In this document: piece by piece, positions 15,263 through 24,422 of the stretch
Position numbering within the stretch: the first letter of the stretch is position 1
Layout: every line of letters begins with the position of its first letter
Position numbers and translations under genes: made by a program
Notes under the pieces: generated by a model
Database searches by the model: none
Seen by the model: the letters and a program-made list of their open reading frames with translations, nothing else
What the model was told of the DNA's origin: nothing
Source: Bacteroidales bacterium
GTDB taxonomy: Bacteria > Bacteroidota > Bacteroidia > Bacteroidales > UBA932
Length of the DNA stretch: 48,896 nucleotides
Assembly: GCA_017558775.1 (NCBI GenBank)
Contig: JAFYTP010000040.1
Location: 1-48,896 of the forward strand
Direction: 5' to 3'

Positions 15263-16828
15263 TTACTTGTTAGTCCCGTAGCCGGGGTTCTGCTGAAGCT
15301 TGGTGTTGGCCAGACGGTCGCTGTCCGGAATCGGGAAGAGGGCGCGGTAGTCCTCGACGGGAGCTCCTTCCTTGACATTGCCCTTCCACTGCCACAGATA
15401 GTTGGCGGAGGTGAAAAGGCCGAAACGGATGAGGTCGTTACGACGCCAGCACTCCTGATAGAGTTCGCGGGCGCGCTCGTCCAGGACGTTCTGCAGCGTC
15501 GGGCTGGCGATCGCGGCGAGACCGGCGCGGGCGCGCACGGAGTTGAAGCCGGCGATGGCACCGCTCACGTTGGCGCCGCGGAGCTGGCACTCGGCCGCCA
15601 TCAGGAGGACGTCGGCATAGCGCATCATCGGGAAGTCGGTATCGACACTGCCCGCCTCGGAACCGTCGGAACCGTCGCTGTTCTTGTTGCGGAACTTCAT
15701 GAAGGCGTAACCGTGGGAGAACTCGCCGATATCGTCGATGTCAGGCTGCTGCGTGGCCGTGTAGAATAGGGCGCGCGCGTCGTCGGAGGTGAACTTGTTG
15801 TAGAACTCCGGGGTCATGCGGAGACCGCCCCAACCGGAGGAGATACCCATCTCGGCAGGGTCCATCGCACCGCCCGTGGAGGCGAAGATCAGGTAGTTCG
15901 TGGCACCGTAGCTGTTGGTGAGGGCACCGTTCTGCTCGATGGCGAAGATGATTTCGTCCGTGCACTTGTTGTTGTCCGCGAGGAAGAGCTCCTGGTACGG
16001 GTTGTAGACACCGGCGGAGGTGGTGTGCAGGGAGTAACCGTCATCCATCAGGTCGGTGAGGACGGAGGCGCACTTGTCATAGGCGGCCGTGCCCTTGAAG
16101 ACCTCGGCGTTCAGGTACAGCTTGGCGAGCAGGAACTTGGCGACGCTCTTGTTCACGTGGCCGTATTCCGTGCCGCTCTTGTCAGGCAGGGCGCTGTTGG
16201 ACACGAGGTCCTTCAGCTCGTTCTCCAGCCAGTCGTACAGGTCGCCGCGGGAGATCTGGTCGGGGTTCACGCCCACGACGGCGGTCTCGTCGGCGAACGG
16301 CACGTTGCCGAAGTTGTCGATGGCGTGGTAGTACGCGAGGGCGCGGAGGACGCGGGCCTCGTCGATGTACTGCTGCTTCTTGGCGAAGTTCACTTCGGAG
16401 GCCTTGGCCTCGCGGATGAACTCGTTCGCCATGCCCACCTGCATGAAGATACGGGAGTAGAACGCATAGATGAACGTGTCGTCAGTGGTCCAGTTCATCC
16501 AGTGGAAGTTCTTGATGGTCTGGTCGTTCCAGCCGCAGACGCTCTCATCGGTCGTGAGTTCGCTGTGGTGGTACAGACCGCGGATGTACTGGGATGCGCC
16601 GCCGTCCAGACCGGAAATGGACGCGGAACCGTCCTTACCGTAGTAACCGGAAGTGGCGAAGCCCAGGTAGACGCCGGCAAGGAACTGCTCATAGGCAGCC
16701 TCAGAAACGAGGGCCTTGTCGGCGGTGTTGGCGTTCGGATCGATCGGGGTGACGTTCAGGTCCCAGACGCAGGAAGTCATGGTCGCACCGAGGACGAGGA
16801 TGCCGAGGATATATTTAATCGTTTTCAT
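15263..16828 (-). CDS. susD: SusD/RagB family glycan-binding lipoprotein
   Basis: Surface lipoprotein that caps the SusC channel and captures oligosaccharides. The 521-residue protein has a lipoprotein signal (ATMTSC), the helical SusD_RagB core with paired TPR-like helices (FIREAKAS... YIDEARVLRALAYYHAIDNFGNVPF), and the usual C-terminal end, RADLLYQ-like here as RARELYQECWRRNDLIRFG. It lies 15 nt after susC and 5 nt before the SusE/F-like gene. Confidence 0.95.
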   Translation of the reverse strand: MKTIKYILGILVLGATMTSCVWDLNVTPIDPNANTADKALVSEAAYEQFLAGVYLGFATSGYYGKDGSASISGLDGGASQYIRGLYHHSELTTDESVCGWNDQTIKNFHWMNWTTDDTFIYAFYSRIFMQVGMANEFIREAKASEVNFAKKQQYIDEARVLRALAYYHAIDNFGNVPFADETAVVGVNPDQISRGDLYDWLENELKDLVSNSALPDKSGTEYGHVNKSVAKFLLAKLYLNAEVFKGTAAYDKCASVLTDLMDDGYSLHTTSAGVYNPYQELFLADNNKCTDEIIFAIEQNGALTNSYGATNYLIFASTGGAMDPAEMGISSGWGGLRMTPEFYNKFTSDDARALFYTATQQPDIDDIGEFSHGYAFMKFRNKNSDGSDGSEAGSVDTDFPMMRYADVLLMAAECQLRGANVSGAIAGFNSVRARAGLAAIASPTLQNVLDERARELYQECWRRNDLIRFGLFTSANYLWQWKGNVKEGAPVEDYRALFPIPDSDRLANTKLQQNPGYGTNK

Positions 16829-16843
16829 ATTCCTTACCCTTTA

Positions 16844-19822
16844 TTAGAAGTTGACTTTCGCGCCGAGGATGAAGGTTCTCGGACGGGGATAGACCGTACC
16901 GTCGATACCGCCGAAGATTTCCGGGTCGATGCCCGTGTAGCGGGTGAAGGTGCAGATGTTCTGCACGGTACCGAAGATGTTCAGGGAGAACGGACGGTCA
17001 GCGGTGACGTAGAACAGGGACGGGATGGTGTAACCCAGGGTGAAGTTGTCCAGCTTCAGGAAGGAACCGTCCTGCAGATAGTAGTCGGACAGGTACTGGG
17101 CCTGGGAGAACATCGACTTGGGAGCGGAAGAGACGCGGTTGGAGACGAACTGGTTCGTCCACAGGTCGGCGAGCATTTCCGTGTCGGAAGCGACGTTGTT
17201 GTACACCCAGTTGCCGAGGGAGGCGTGGCCGGAGAGGGCCGCGGTCCAGTTCTTCCAGTTCAGGTTGGTGTTGAAACCGAAGGTGAAGTCCGCGTCGGCG
17301 TGGTGGCCGAGGTACTTGTCGTCGGCGTTGATCTGGCCGTCGTTGTTGCGGTCCACATAGACACCGTTGATGGGGTTGCCTTCCAGGTCGTACACCTGCT
17401 GGTACAGGTTGAAGGTGCGGATCGGATAGCCCACCTGGATCATCTGGACGTTGTTGCCGGTACCGCCGGAGATGCCGCCGGTCTCGACGCCCGTGGCGTT
17501 CTCGTCGGAAACGGTGAGCTTGGTGACCTTGTTCTGGTTGTAGGCCACGTTGAAGCCGGCCGTCCAGCTCAGGTCACGGCTCTCGGCGAGGACCGCGTTG
17601 ATGTCCAGTTCGGCGCCCTGGTTGGTCATGGAGCCGATGTTCGTGTTCAGGTAGTTCGTCAGGTTCGACAGGGCCGGAACCGGGATGTAGTTGAGGATGT
17701 CGCGGGTGTCGCGCTTGTACACATCGACACTTGTGGTGATCCGGTTGTCCCAGAAGCCGAAGTCGAGACCGGCGTTGTAGGTCGTGGTGGTCTCCCAGCG
17801 GAGGTCGGCGGAGTAGCCGAGGGCCACGAGCGGATTCACGTAGGACGTGCCGTTCACGAAGTAGTAGGAGCCCTGCTGGGTGGTCAGGAACTGGGCGAAG
17901 GTATCGTAGTAGCCGCCCACCTCCTGCTGACCGGTCTCACCCCAGGAGAGACGGAGCTTGAGGGTGCTGAGTTTTTCGACATTGGCCATGAAGGGTTCCT
18001 TCAGGATGTTCCAACCGAGCGCCACGGACGGGAAGAGGCCCCACTTGTGGTTCTGGAAGCGGGAGGTACCATCGGCACGGAGCGTGGCGGTCAGGAGGTA
18101 TCTGTCGGCGAACGCGTAGTTGGCGCGGCCGAAGAAGGAGATCAGGAAAAGCTCGCCCTTGCCCACAGACTGGCCGAGGGAAGCGTTGTCGGACATACGC
18201 ACGGACTTGCTGTTGCTCTCGCTGTAGAAACGCTGCCAGGAGTAACCGGCCATCAGGTCCACATTGTGCTTCTCGGCGAAGGTGTGGTTGTAGTCGGCGT
18301 AGAACTCGAGGGTGGTGTCCAGACGCTTGTAACCGTAGTCGGTGTGGGAACCGCCGCCGGACTGGTTGGTGTTGTGCCAGGAGGCTTCGGAGCCGCGGGC
18401 GACATCGGTGATGCCGGAGGAGCTGGCCCAGTCCATACCGAGGTTCAGGTTCAGGCGCAGGTCCTCGAAACCATGGATCTTATAGTCGAACTGGGTGTTG
18501 CCGATGAAGCGGTAGGTGTCGGCGGTGTCGTAACGGGAGGCCAGCTGAGCCACAGGGTTCTGGGTAGCCATGCCGTTGATGTTGCCGGACTGGTCGTACC
18601 AAGCGGTGTAACCGTTGAGGGAATAACCCGGAACATCGTTGTACACCGGCTTGGTGGGATCGTAGTGGTTCGCGGAACCGATGGCGCCCTGGTCGGCATA
18701 CCAGTTCAGAGCGTAGGTGCCCTTGCCGTTCACATTGACAGTCAGATGGTTGTCGAAGAAGCTCGGAGACAGGTTCAGGCCGAGGGCCAGACGGTCCATC
18801 TCGGACCCCTTCAAGGTACCCTTCTGCTGGAGGACACCGGTGGAGATGCGGTAAGGCAGGAAGCCCAGCTTGCCGGCGATGCTCATGTTGGCGTCGACGG
18901 TGGTGGCGAGGCGGTAGATTTCCTTCTGCCAGTCGGTGTTGTACAGCTTGCCGTTCACGCCCAGGTGCTGCTCGGCGGCGGAATTCACGCCGTAGAAGTC
19001 GCGGATGAGGTTCACGATGCCGTCTGCGTCCAGCACGTCGTTGTACTTGGCGATGGTGTTGAGGGAGGTCGTGAAGTCGGCCGCGATGCGGGGCATCGAC
19101 GTCGCGGACTTGCTGCCCTTCTTGGTCGTGATCACGATAACGCCGTTGGAAGCGCGGGAACCGTAGATAGCGGTCGCGGACGCATCCTTCAGGACGGAGA
19201 AGCTCTCGATGTCCTCGGGGTTGATGGAGGCCATCGGGTCGGCCATACCGGAAATACCGTCGTTGGACACCGGCAGGCCGTCGATCACGTACAGCGGGGT
19301 GTTGGAGGCGTTGATGGAGGAGCCACCACGGATGCGGACGGTCGGGGCGGAACCCGGCATACCGTTACCGGCGGTGACCACCACGCCCGCGCTCTTGCCG
19401 CGGAGGAGGTCGGTCGGGGAAGTGATGACACCCTTGTTGATCTCATCGGCCTTGACCGTCGAGACGGAACCGGTGAGGTCGCTCTTCTTGACGGTACCGT
19501 AGCCGATGACCACGACTTCGTCCAGGAAGTGCGAATCCTCTTCGAGGGTGATGGTGGACGGGACCTCGGAGGCCTTGAAGACCTGGGTCGCGTAGCCGAT
19601 GCAGCTGATCTCGATCATCGCATCCGCATTCGGGACGGTGAGGACGAAGTCGCCGTCCAGTCCCGTGGAGACGCCGTTCGTCGTGCCTTGCTGCACGACG
19701 GCCGCTCCGATGACCGGACCCATGGCGTCCACGACGACACCTTTAACCTGGTATCCGCCTTGGGCGAACACGGTTGCGCAGACTGCGAACAGTACTGCGA
19801 TTGCGGTTAAAATCCTTTTCAT
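16844..19822 (-). CDS. susC: SusC/RagA TonB-linked outer-membrane transporter
   Basis: TonB-dependent importer of malto-oligosaccharides. The 992-residue protein has a signal peptide (ending VFAQ), an N-terminal carboxypeptidase-regulatory-like domain (about 26-105), the TonB-box region DEVVVIGYG, a plug domain (SDLTGSVSTVKADE; VRIRGGSSIN; TPLYVIDGLPV; SVLKDASATAIYGSRASNGVI), and a long beta-barrel ending RTFILGAKVNF with terminal phenylalanine. It has no N-terminal anti-sigma-interacting STN domain, so it is not a sigma/anti-sigma transducer. The gap to the upstream MFS gene is 43 nt and holds no recognisable -7 box. Confidence 0.95.
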   Translation of the reverse strand: MKRILTAIAVLFAVCATVFAQGGYQVKGVVVDAMGPVIGAAVVQQGTTNGVSTGLDGDFVLTVPNADAMIEISCIGYATQVFKASEVPSTITLEEDSHFLDEVVVIGYGTVKKSDLTGSVSTVKADEINKGVITSPTDLLRGKSAGVVVTAGNGMPGSAPTVRIRGGSSINASNTPLYVIDGLPVSNDGISGMADPMASINPEDIESFSVLKDASATAIYGSRASNGVIVITTKKGSKSATSMPRIAADFTTSLNTIAKYNDVLDADGIVNLIRDFYGVNSAAEQHLGVNGKLYNTDWQKEIYRLATTVDANMSIAGKLGFLPYRISTGVLQQKGTLKGSEMDRLALGLNLSPSFFDNHLTVNVNGKGTYALNWYADQGAIGSANHYDPTKPVYNDVPGYSLNGYTAWYDQSGNINGMATQNPVAQLASRYDTADTYRFIGNTQFDYKIHGFEDLRLNLNLGMDWASSSGITDVARGSEASWHNTNQSGGGSHTDYGYKRLDTTLEFYADYNHTFAEKHNVDLMAGYSWQRFYSESNSKSVRMSDNASLGQSVGKGELFLISFFGRANYAFADRYLLTATLRADGTSRFQNHKWGLFPSVALGWNILKEPFMANVEKLSTLKLRLSWGETGQQEVGGYYDTFAQFLTTQQGSYYFVNGTSYVNPLVALGYSADLRWETTTTYNAGLDFGFWDNRITTSVDVYKRDTRDILNYIPVPALSNLTNYLNTNIGSMTNQGAELDINAVLAESRDLSWTAGFNVAYNQNKVTKLTVSDENATGVETGGISGGTGNNVQMIQVGYPIRTFNLYQQVYDLEGNPINGVYVDRNNDGQINADDKYLGHHADADFTFGFNTNLNWKNWTAALSGHASLGNWVYNNVASDTEMLADLWTNQFVSNRVSSAPKSMFSQAQYLSDYYLQDGSFLKLDNFTLGYTIPSLFYVTADRPFSLNIFGTVQNICTFTRYTGIDPEIFGGIDGTVYPRPRTFILGAKVNF

Positions 19823-19865
19823 TAGAGTTGAGTTAGTAATTATTTGGTTTTTATATGTCGATAGG

Positions 19866-21212
19866 TTAAGCTTTCTTGGTGGAGATGAACCGCACGCAGA
19901 CGGCGCCCAGGACGAGGAAGATACCCGCCATCAGCAGCATCGCCGGCTGGCTGTCGCCGACAAGCTTCAGCACCAGTCCGCCCGTGGCGGCCGCGACGAT
20001 CTGCGGCAGGCAGATGGTGCAGTTGAACAGACCCAGGTAAGAGCCCATGTAGGGGCTTCCCTCAAGGGCGTTCGTCAGCAGGGTGAACGGCAGGGCGAGC
20101 ATCGCGGCCCAGGCGAAGCCGATCAGGAAGAAGCTCACGAACAGCGCGTACTGGTTATGGATGAACATCGCGGAGGCGAAGCCGATGGCGCCGATGAGAA
20201 GGCTCACCACATAGCCCAGCTTGATGTTCTTGAAGCGCGGCAGCACGGAGGCCCAGAGGATGGAACCCACGGCCTGGACGGCGAAGAGGACACCCACCCA
20301 GTTGCCCGCGGCCTGGTAGCCGGCGGAAGCGGCGGCGTTCTCCGCGGTCATGTCGACGCCCCAGCAGTTCACGGCCACGGCCCCGTTCGTATAGGTCCAC
20401 ATATACAGGAACGCGGCCCAGCAGAAGAACTGCACGAGTCCCACGGTCCAGAAGGTCTTCGGCGCCTCCACGAGGAGCTTGCCCAGACCCTTGCTCTCCT
20501 TTTTCTCCTGGTTCTGAAGGTCGATGCCGTGGAATTCGGCGTACTCTGCCGGCGGCATCTCCTTCACGCGCAGGAAAGTATATAGGACACAGAGGATGAG
20601 GATGGCGGCGCCCACGTAGAAGGAATAGACCACGCTGTCGGGGACGACGCCTTCCGGCGCCTCGTTGGCGATGCCGATCCAGGTGAAGAAGATCGGGAAG
20701 AGATAGCCGAGGAGGGAGCCCGCGTTGCACAGGAAGCTCTGGATGCTGTAGGCGGTGGTCTTCTGCTTCTCGTTGACCATGTCGCCCACCATCATCTTGA
20801 AGGGCTGCATCGCCACATTGATGGAGGTGTCCAGGAAGATCAGCGAGAACAGGCCGAACCACATCGCCATGTTCAGGCCCAGGAAGACCCGGGTGGAGAA
20901 ATGCAGGGAGCCCGCGTTCGGGAGGAACAGCATCACCAGGACGGCGATGACCGCGCCCACGATCAGGTACGGCTTGCGCCGGCCCATCTTGCACCAGGTG
21001 CGGTCGGAGTATTTGCCGATGAGAGGCTGCACGATCATGCCCATCAGCGGCGGGAGGATCCAGAACCAGGAAAGCTGGTGGGGATCCGCGCCGAGGGTGG
21101 CGAAGATGCGGCTGATATTCGCGCTCTGCAGCGCGTATGCGATCTGGACCCCGAGGAAGCCGAAGCTGAGGTCCACCATCTGCCTGAATGACAAGTCACG
21201 TTGGGTAGTCAT
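19866..21212 (-). CDS. MFS sugar transporter of the SLC45/GPH-like type, likely maltose or glucose
   Basis: Inner-membrane carrier with about twelve helices (448 aa). The segments PLIGKYSDRTWCKMGRRKPYL and GFAWAAMLALPFTLLTNALEG are typical of the SLC45-like carriers that often sit next to starch genes in Bacteroidetes. As first gene of the starch operon it would bring maltose or glucose from the periplasm into the cytosol. Unlike the classical Bacteroides sus cluster, the inner-membrane carrier leads the susCD operon here. Confidence 0.85.
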   Translation of the reverse strand: MTTQRDLSFRQMVDLSFGFLGVQIAYALQSANISRIFATLGADPHQLSWFWILPPLMGMIVQPLIGKYSDRTWCKMGRRKPYLIVGAVIAVLVMLFLPNAGSLHFSTRVFLGLNMAMWFGLFSLIFLDTSINVAMQPFKMMVGDMVNEKQKTTAYSIQSFLCNAGSLLGYLFPIFFTWIGIANEAPEGVVPDSVVYSFYVGAAILILCVLYTFLRVKEMPPAEYAEFHGIDLQNQEKKESKGLGKLLVEAPKTFWTVGLVQFFCWAAFLYMWTYTNGAVAVNCWGVDMTAENAAASAGYQAAGNWVGVLFAVQAVGSILWASVLPRFKNIKLGYVVSLLIGAIGFASAMFIHNQYALFVSFFLIGFAWAAMLALPFTLLTNALEGSPYMGSYLGLFNCTICLPQIVAAATGGLVLKLVGDSQPAMLLMAGIFLVLGAVCVRFISTKKA

Positions 21213-21240
21213 GTTACTAATCTGCGGTTTAGTGCAAAAG

Positions 21241-21248
21241 CAAAATTA
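21241..21248 (-). promoter_or_regulatory. -7 promoter element of the starch operon
   Basis: TAATTTTG on the minus strand, 28 nt upstream of the MFS ATG at 21212. There is no TTTG at the -33 distance; that zone instead holds a dyad at 21264-21278, which suggests an activator-dependent promoter. Confidence 0.6.
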
Positions 21249-21263
21249 TAATCTTTCCCGTCA

Positions 21264-21278
21264 ATTCCCTACGGGAAT
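21264..21278. promoter_or_regulatory. Dyad ATTCCC-TAC-GGGAAT in the starch operon promoter
   Basis: A perfect 6-bp inverted repeat with a 3-bp spacer, starting 15 bp upstream of the -7 box. Position and symmetry fit an operator or activator site. The binding protein is unknown. Confidence 0.35.
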
Positions 21279-21286
21279 ATTCCAAG

Positions 21287-21314
21287 GTCCGTGTTTTGCC
21301 GGACGGGCGGTCCG
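21287..21314. other. Three alternating GTCCG/CGGAC arms between the divergent promoters
   Basis: GTCCG (21287-21291), CGGAC (21300-21304) and GTCCG (21310-21314) allow the middle arm to pair with either neighbour, as two mutually exclusive hairpins or protein half-sites. It lies upstream of both the kinase and starch promoters, so a DNA-binding role is likelier than an RNA one. Confidence 0.3.
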
Positions 21315-21340
21315 TTTTTAGGGACGAACGGGAGGCCCCG

Positions 21341-21372
21341 TTTGCGTAAGAGAGGGAAATTCGTTAATTTCG
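21341..21372 (+). promoter_or_regulatory. Promoter of the LytS/LytTR two-component operon
   Basis: TTTG at 21341-21344, a 20-nt spacer, then TAATTTCG at 21365-21372 (one mismatch to TAnnTTTG). The ATG follows after 8 nt. Confidence 0.65.
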
Positions 21373-21380
21373 CAGATAGT

Positions 21381-22745
21381 ATGAGACGGATCGGGACACG
21401 TTGGATCATCCACGGATTCGCGGCGCTGCACGTCGTGGCGGTGGTTGTGTGCGCCCTGCTCGGATGGCCGGACTCCCTCCTGCTGACGGCCCTGACGATG
21501 GCCCTCACGGTCATGGTCTGCTACCGGCGGAACCTCACGGTGGAGTTCACCGCCATCTGCGTCCTCCTCGTGAACATCCTCGGCTACGTCCTGGGACACC
21601 TGGGGGCGGACATGTTCAATTTCCAGAACGAGATCCTCAACCGCGCCCTCGCATCCTTCGTAACGACGGAGATTATCGGCTGGGCGCTGGACCTGTACGC
21701 ACGCACCTGGCACATCCCCTCTAGCGACCGGAGTTCCTGGCGGGAGAACTTGGGCTGGCTGGTGTTCGCCATCATCGCGGTGTTCGCCCTGCGTCTGTTC
21801 ATCGAACTGTTCATCTTCCGGAAGGGCCCCTTCGAGGGAATGAATATCGTCACTACGTTCCGGTCCTACCTGAGCAACTCGCTGGTCCTGCTGGGCATGT
21901 TCGTCGGCACGCTCTTCTTCGTGCGGAGCGGTCATGACAAGCACTACAGCCTGGATGTCGCCACCATCGGCACAACCCTTTTCATCGGCCTGATCTCCAT
22001 TCTGGGCGCCCTGCTGCATACTTTCGGGCTCCCTTTCCATTGGACCTTCCCCATCGACATAACCTCCCTGGCGCGGAACATTGTCGCTGCCCTGCTGGTG
22101 GAGATGACCGTCTTCGGGCTGGTGTATGTGGTGGAATACGCGTTCAATATCCGGCGCGAGCTGGGCACCCAGCGCGAGCGCCGGCACCTGGCCGAGTACC
22201 GCTATATGGCCCTCAAGAACCAGGTAAACCCGCATTTCCTGTTCAATTCGCTGAACATCCTCGACTCCATCGTCCAGGACGGCGAGCAGGAAGAGGCCAG
22301 CACGTATATCCACAAACTTGCTGGCATTTACCGCTATATGCTCCAGCACGACGGGGAGAAACTCGTGCGGCTGAACGAGGAAGTCACGTTCGTGACGATG
22401 TATTATGATCTATTGAAGATCCGTTTCCCGGAGGGCATCTCCGTGGAGAACGATATCCTTCCGGAGGACCTGTCCCGGATGGTCGTTCCCTGCACGCTCC
22501 AGCTCCTCGTGGAGAACGTGACCAAGCATAACGCCATCTCCCCCGAAGCGCCCGTCCGCATCCGCGTCGCCACAGACGGACGGTATCTCACGCTGGAGAA
22601 CAACCGCCGCCCCCGGGCCTCGGAACCCGTCTCCACGGGCCTCGGCCTCCCCTATATCCGGAAACAATACCTGGACATCTCCGGAGAAGACATCCGCGTC
22701 GAGAAGACGGATGATATCTTCCGGGTCCGCATCCCCCTCCTGTAA
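21381..22745 (+). CDS. LytS-type sensor histidine kinase
   Basis: A 454-residue inner-membrane sensor kinase. Hydrophobic helices fill about residues 5-255. The cytosolic part has a His_kinase domain with the phosphoacceptor H285 in NPHFLFNSLNILDSIV, then an ATPase part with N-box-like QLLVENVTKHN and glycine motif TGLGLPYIRKQY. The sensing region has no known ligand domain. I use the ATG at 21381; a longer frame from 21291 would begin before the promoter. The partner regulator follows after 6 nt, and the operon is divergent from the starch operon. Confidence 0.9.
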   Translation: MRRIGTRWIIHGFAALHVVAVVVCALLGWPDSLLLTALTMALTVMVCYRRNLTVEFTAICVLLVNILGYVLGHLGADMFNFQNEILNRALASFVTTEIIGWALDLYARTWHIPSSDRSSWRENLGWLVFAIIAVFALRLFIELFIFRKGPFEGMNIVTTFRSYLSNSLVLLGMFVGTLFFVRSGHDKHYSLDVATIGTTLFIGLISILGALLHTFGLPFHWTFPIDITSLARNIVAALLVEMTVFGLVYVVEYAFNIRRELGTQRERRHLAEYRYMALKNQVNPHFLFNSLNILDSIVQDGEQEEASTYIHKLAGIYRYMLQHDGEKLVRLNEEVTFVTMYYDLLKIRFPEGISVENDILPEDLSRMVVPCTLQLLVENVTKHNAISPEAPVRIRVATDGRYLTLENNRRPRASEPVSTGLGLPYIRKQYLDISGEDIRVEKTDDIFRVRIPLL

Positions 22746-22751
22746 AGACTT

Positions 22752-23546
22752 ATGAAAGCCCTTATCGTAGAAGACGAACCCCGCGCCCGACGGATTCTTG
22801 AGAACCTCCTCCACACCCACTTCCCCGAAGTGGAGATCGTGGGCACCACCGCCTCGGTGAAGGACACCGTGGCCTGGCTCGCGGAGAACCGTCCCGACGT
22901 CATTTTCATGGACGTGGAGCTGTCCGACGGCAACTGCTTCGACATCTTCGCCGCCGCGCAGGTGGACGCGCAGGTCGTAATGATCACGGCCTATGACAAC
23001 TACGCCGTCAAGGCCTTCGAGGTGAACTCGGTGGATTACCTGCTGAAACCGGTCGATGTGGACGAGCTCCGACGGGCGGTGGAACGGGTGAAAGAGCGGC
23101 TGGGAAAGGCCGTCGGCATCGACATGGGCCAGGTCCTAGAGGCTTTCCGGAAGTTGCAGGGAGGTGAAGAGGAAAGCGTGACGGCTCCTGTGGCCGGCCG
23201 GCGCCGGGAGAAGTTCCTGATCCGCCTCAACGACCGCATTGTCCCCGTGAGCGTCGGCGATATCGCCTATTTCTATTCCGAAGCGAAGAATTCTTATATC
23301 GTCACCCGCGCCGGGAAGAGTTTCGTCCTGGATGACTCGCTGGACGCGGTGGAGGCCGGGCTGGACCCGAAGGCCTTCTTCCGCATCTCCCGCGGCGCCA
23401 TCATCGCCGAGAATGTCATTGACAGTGCGGGAAAACTGCTCGGCGGTCGTCTCCGCCTCACCTTGAAGTCCGGTATCCCCACCTCCACCGACCTTACTGT
23501 TTCCCGCGCCCGCGCGGACGCATTTTTAGACTGGCTGGAGGGCTAG
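22752..23546 (+). CDS. LytTR family response regulator
   Basis: A 264-residue two-domain regulator. The receiver domain (about 1-120) has acidic residues in VEDEPRA, phosphoacceptor D54 in IFMDVELSDG, T/S in MITAYD and the conserved lysine in LLKPVD. A LytTR DNA-binding domain (about 155-260) follows, with IAYFYSEAKNSYIVTRAGK and FFRISRGAIIAENVI. It is the partner of the kinase 6 nt upstream. The starch operon is a possible target because it is divergent and no SusR is present; this is inference. Confidence 0.92.
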   Translation: MKALIVEDEPRARRILENLLHTHFPEVEIVGTTASVKDTVAWLAENRPDVIFMDVELSDGNCFDIFAAAQVDAQVVMITAYDNYAVKAFEVNSVDYLLKPVDVDELRRAVERVKERLGKAVGIDMGQVLEAFRKLQGGEEESVTAPVAGRRREKFLIRLNDRIVPVSVGDIAYFYSEAKNSYIVTRAGKSFVLDDSLDAVEAGLDPKAFFRISRGAIIAENVIDSAGKLLGGRLRLTLKSGIPTSTDLTVSRARADAFLDWLEG

Positions 23547-23549
23547 CCC

Positions 23550-24263
23550 CTACATTTGTGCGACGGCATCCTTGTACTTCCGAGAAATCGGGAGTTCTAT
23601 GTCATTGACATACAGAAGGTCCACATCGACACGGGTAATCGCGGCCTTGTTGACGAGGTAAGAACGATGGATGCGGATGAAGTGGGGCTTGAGGATGGCT
23701 TCCCACTGAGAGATGGGTGTTTTGTTCCTGAAACGGCGGTCGCCGATCGCGACGACGATGGTGATGTCGTCGTTGGATTCCACATACAGGATTTCCTCCA
23801 CCGGCAAGGTGACCGGTTTCCGGTCCGATGTGAACGTGATGGGGGCCGGGGAGGTGGGACGTTTCCGGTCCAGCCACACTTCGAAAAAATAGCTGCCGGC
23901 CGCCAGCGCCGTCAGGATAATGGCGATGAAAACGGGATTGGACAGGATCTTCGGCAGGCCCGGCCATTCCCATTGCGGACCGCGGATGCCCCCTCGGAAA
24001 GTGAGGATGTAGTAGTGGGCGATCAGGAAAAGGAGAATTTCTCCGATCAGAATGGCCAGAACGACAAACGTGATGTCCGTGACGCTCTTTTTCCGGTCCT
24101 TGACAAGGGCCTTCGGGAAGAAGTATTTGGCGGCCAGGGCGCCGGGGAGGAACATCGACCCGAGGAACAGCGCTTCCAGGAAACTGTACTCCTCGCTGGT
24201 GAGGACAATCGCCACCAGCAGGACGGAAACAATCCAGTAGGATATGACCAGTAGCCGCTTCAT
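23550..24263 (-). CDS. Membrane-anchored LytTR DNA-binding protein
   Basis: A 237-residue protein with about four N-terminal helices (residues 1-135) and a C-terminal LytTR DNA-binding domain (about 140-235, with EILYVESNDDITIVVAIGDRRF and FIRIHRSYLVNKAAI). It has no receiver domain, so it would act as a one-component regulator held at the inner membrane. It converges on the response regulator gene (3 nt between stops) and is divergent from the small ExbB-like gene, a likely target. The -7 box is 10 nt from the ATG. Confidence 0.87.
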   Translation of the reverse strand: MKRLLVISYWIVSVLLVAIVLTSEEYSFLEALFLGSMFLPGALAAKYFFPKALVKDRKKSVTDITFVVLAILIGEILLFLIAHYYILTFRGGIRGPQWEWPGLPKILSNPVFIAIILTALAAGSYFFEVWLDRKRPTSPAPITFTSDRKPVTLPVEEILYVESNDDITIVVAIGDRRFRNKTPISQWEAILKPHFIRIHRSYLVNKAAITRVDVDLLYVNDIELPISRKYKDAVAQM

Positions 24264-24273
24264 CGGACCTATA

Positions 24274-24281
24274 CAAATTTA
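24274..24281 (-). promoter_or_regulatory. -7 promoter element for the membrane LytTR gene
   Basis: TAAATTTG on the minus strand, 10 nt from the ATG at 24263. The 159-bp intergenic region up to 24422 also carries the oppositely directed ExbB-like promoter. Confidence 0.6.
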
Positions 24282-24352
24282 GCATAAAAAACGCATTTCC
24301 GCACGGTCTGGATAAGAAAAGGGGGATTTTACGCTTTGTCGTGGGGTTTCGG

Positions 24353-24384
24353 TTTGGGAAAAGGGTGACGTCCTCTTACTTTTG
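24353..24384 (+). promoter_or_regulatory. Promoter of the ExbB-like gene
   Basis: TTTG at 24353-24356, 20 nt, then TACTTTTG at 24377-24384: a full two-box Bacteroidetes promoter. The 5' leader is about 33-38 nt. Confidence 0.75.
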
Positions 24385-24422
24385 CCACAGAAAAGTCAAA
24401 CCCATAAACAAAACACTGCCTT

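Noticed and set aside
11064..15281. 1405-codon open frame on the plus strand
   Set aside because: It lies antisense to the SusE/F-like and GH13 genes, has biased low-complexity composition and no domain. GC-rich codon use keeps the opposite frame open.
16025..19810. 1261-codon open frame on the plus strand
   Set aside because: It is a mirror of susC and susD in the opposite strand, full of V/G/H repeats without recognisable fold.
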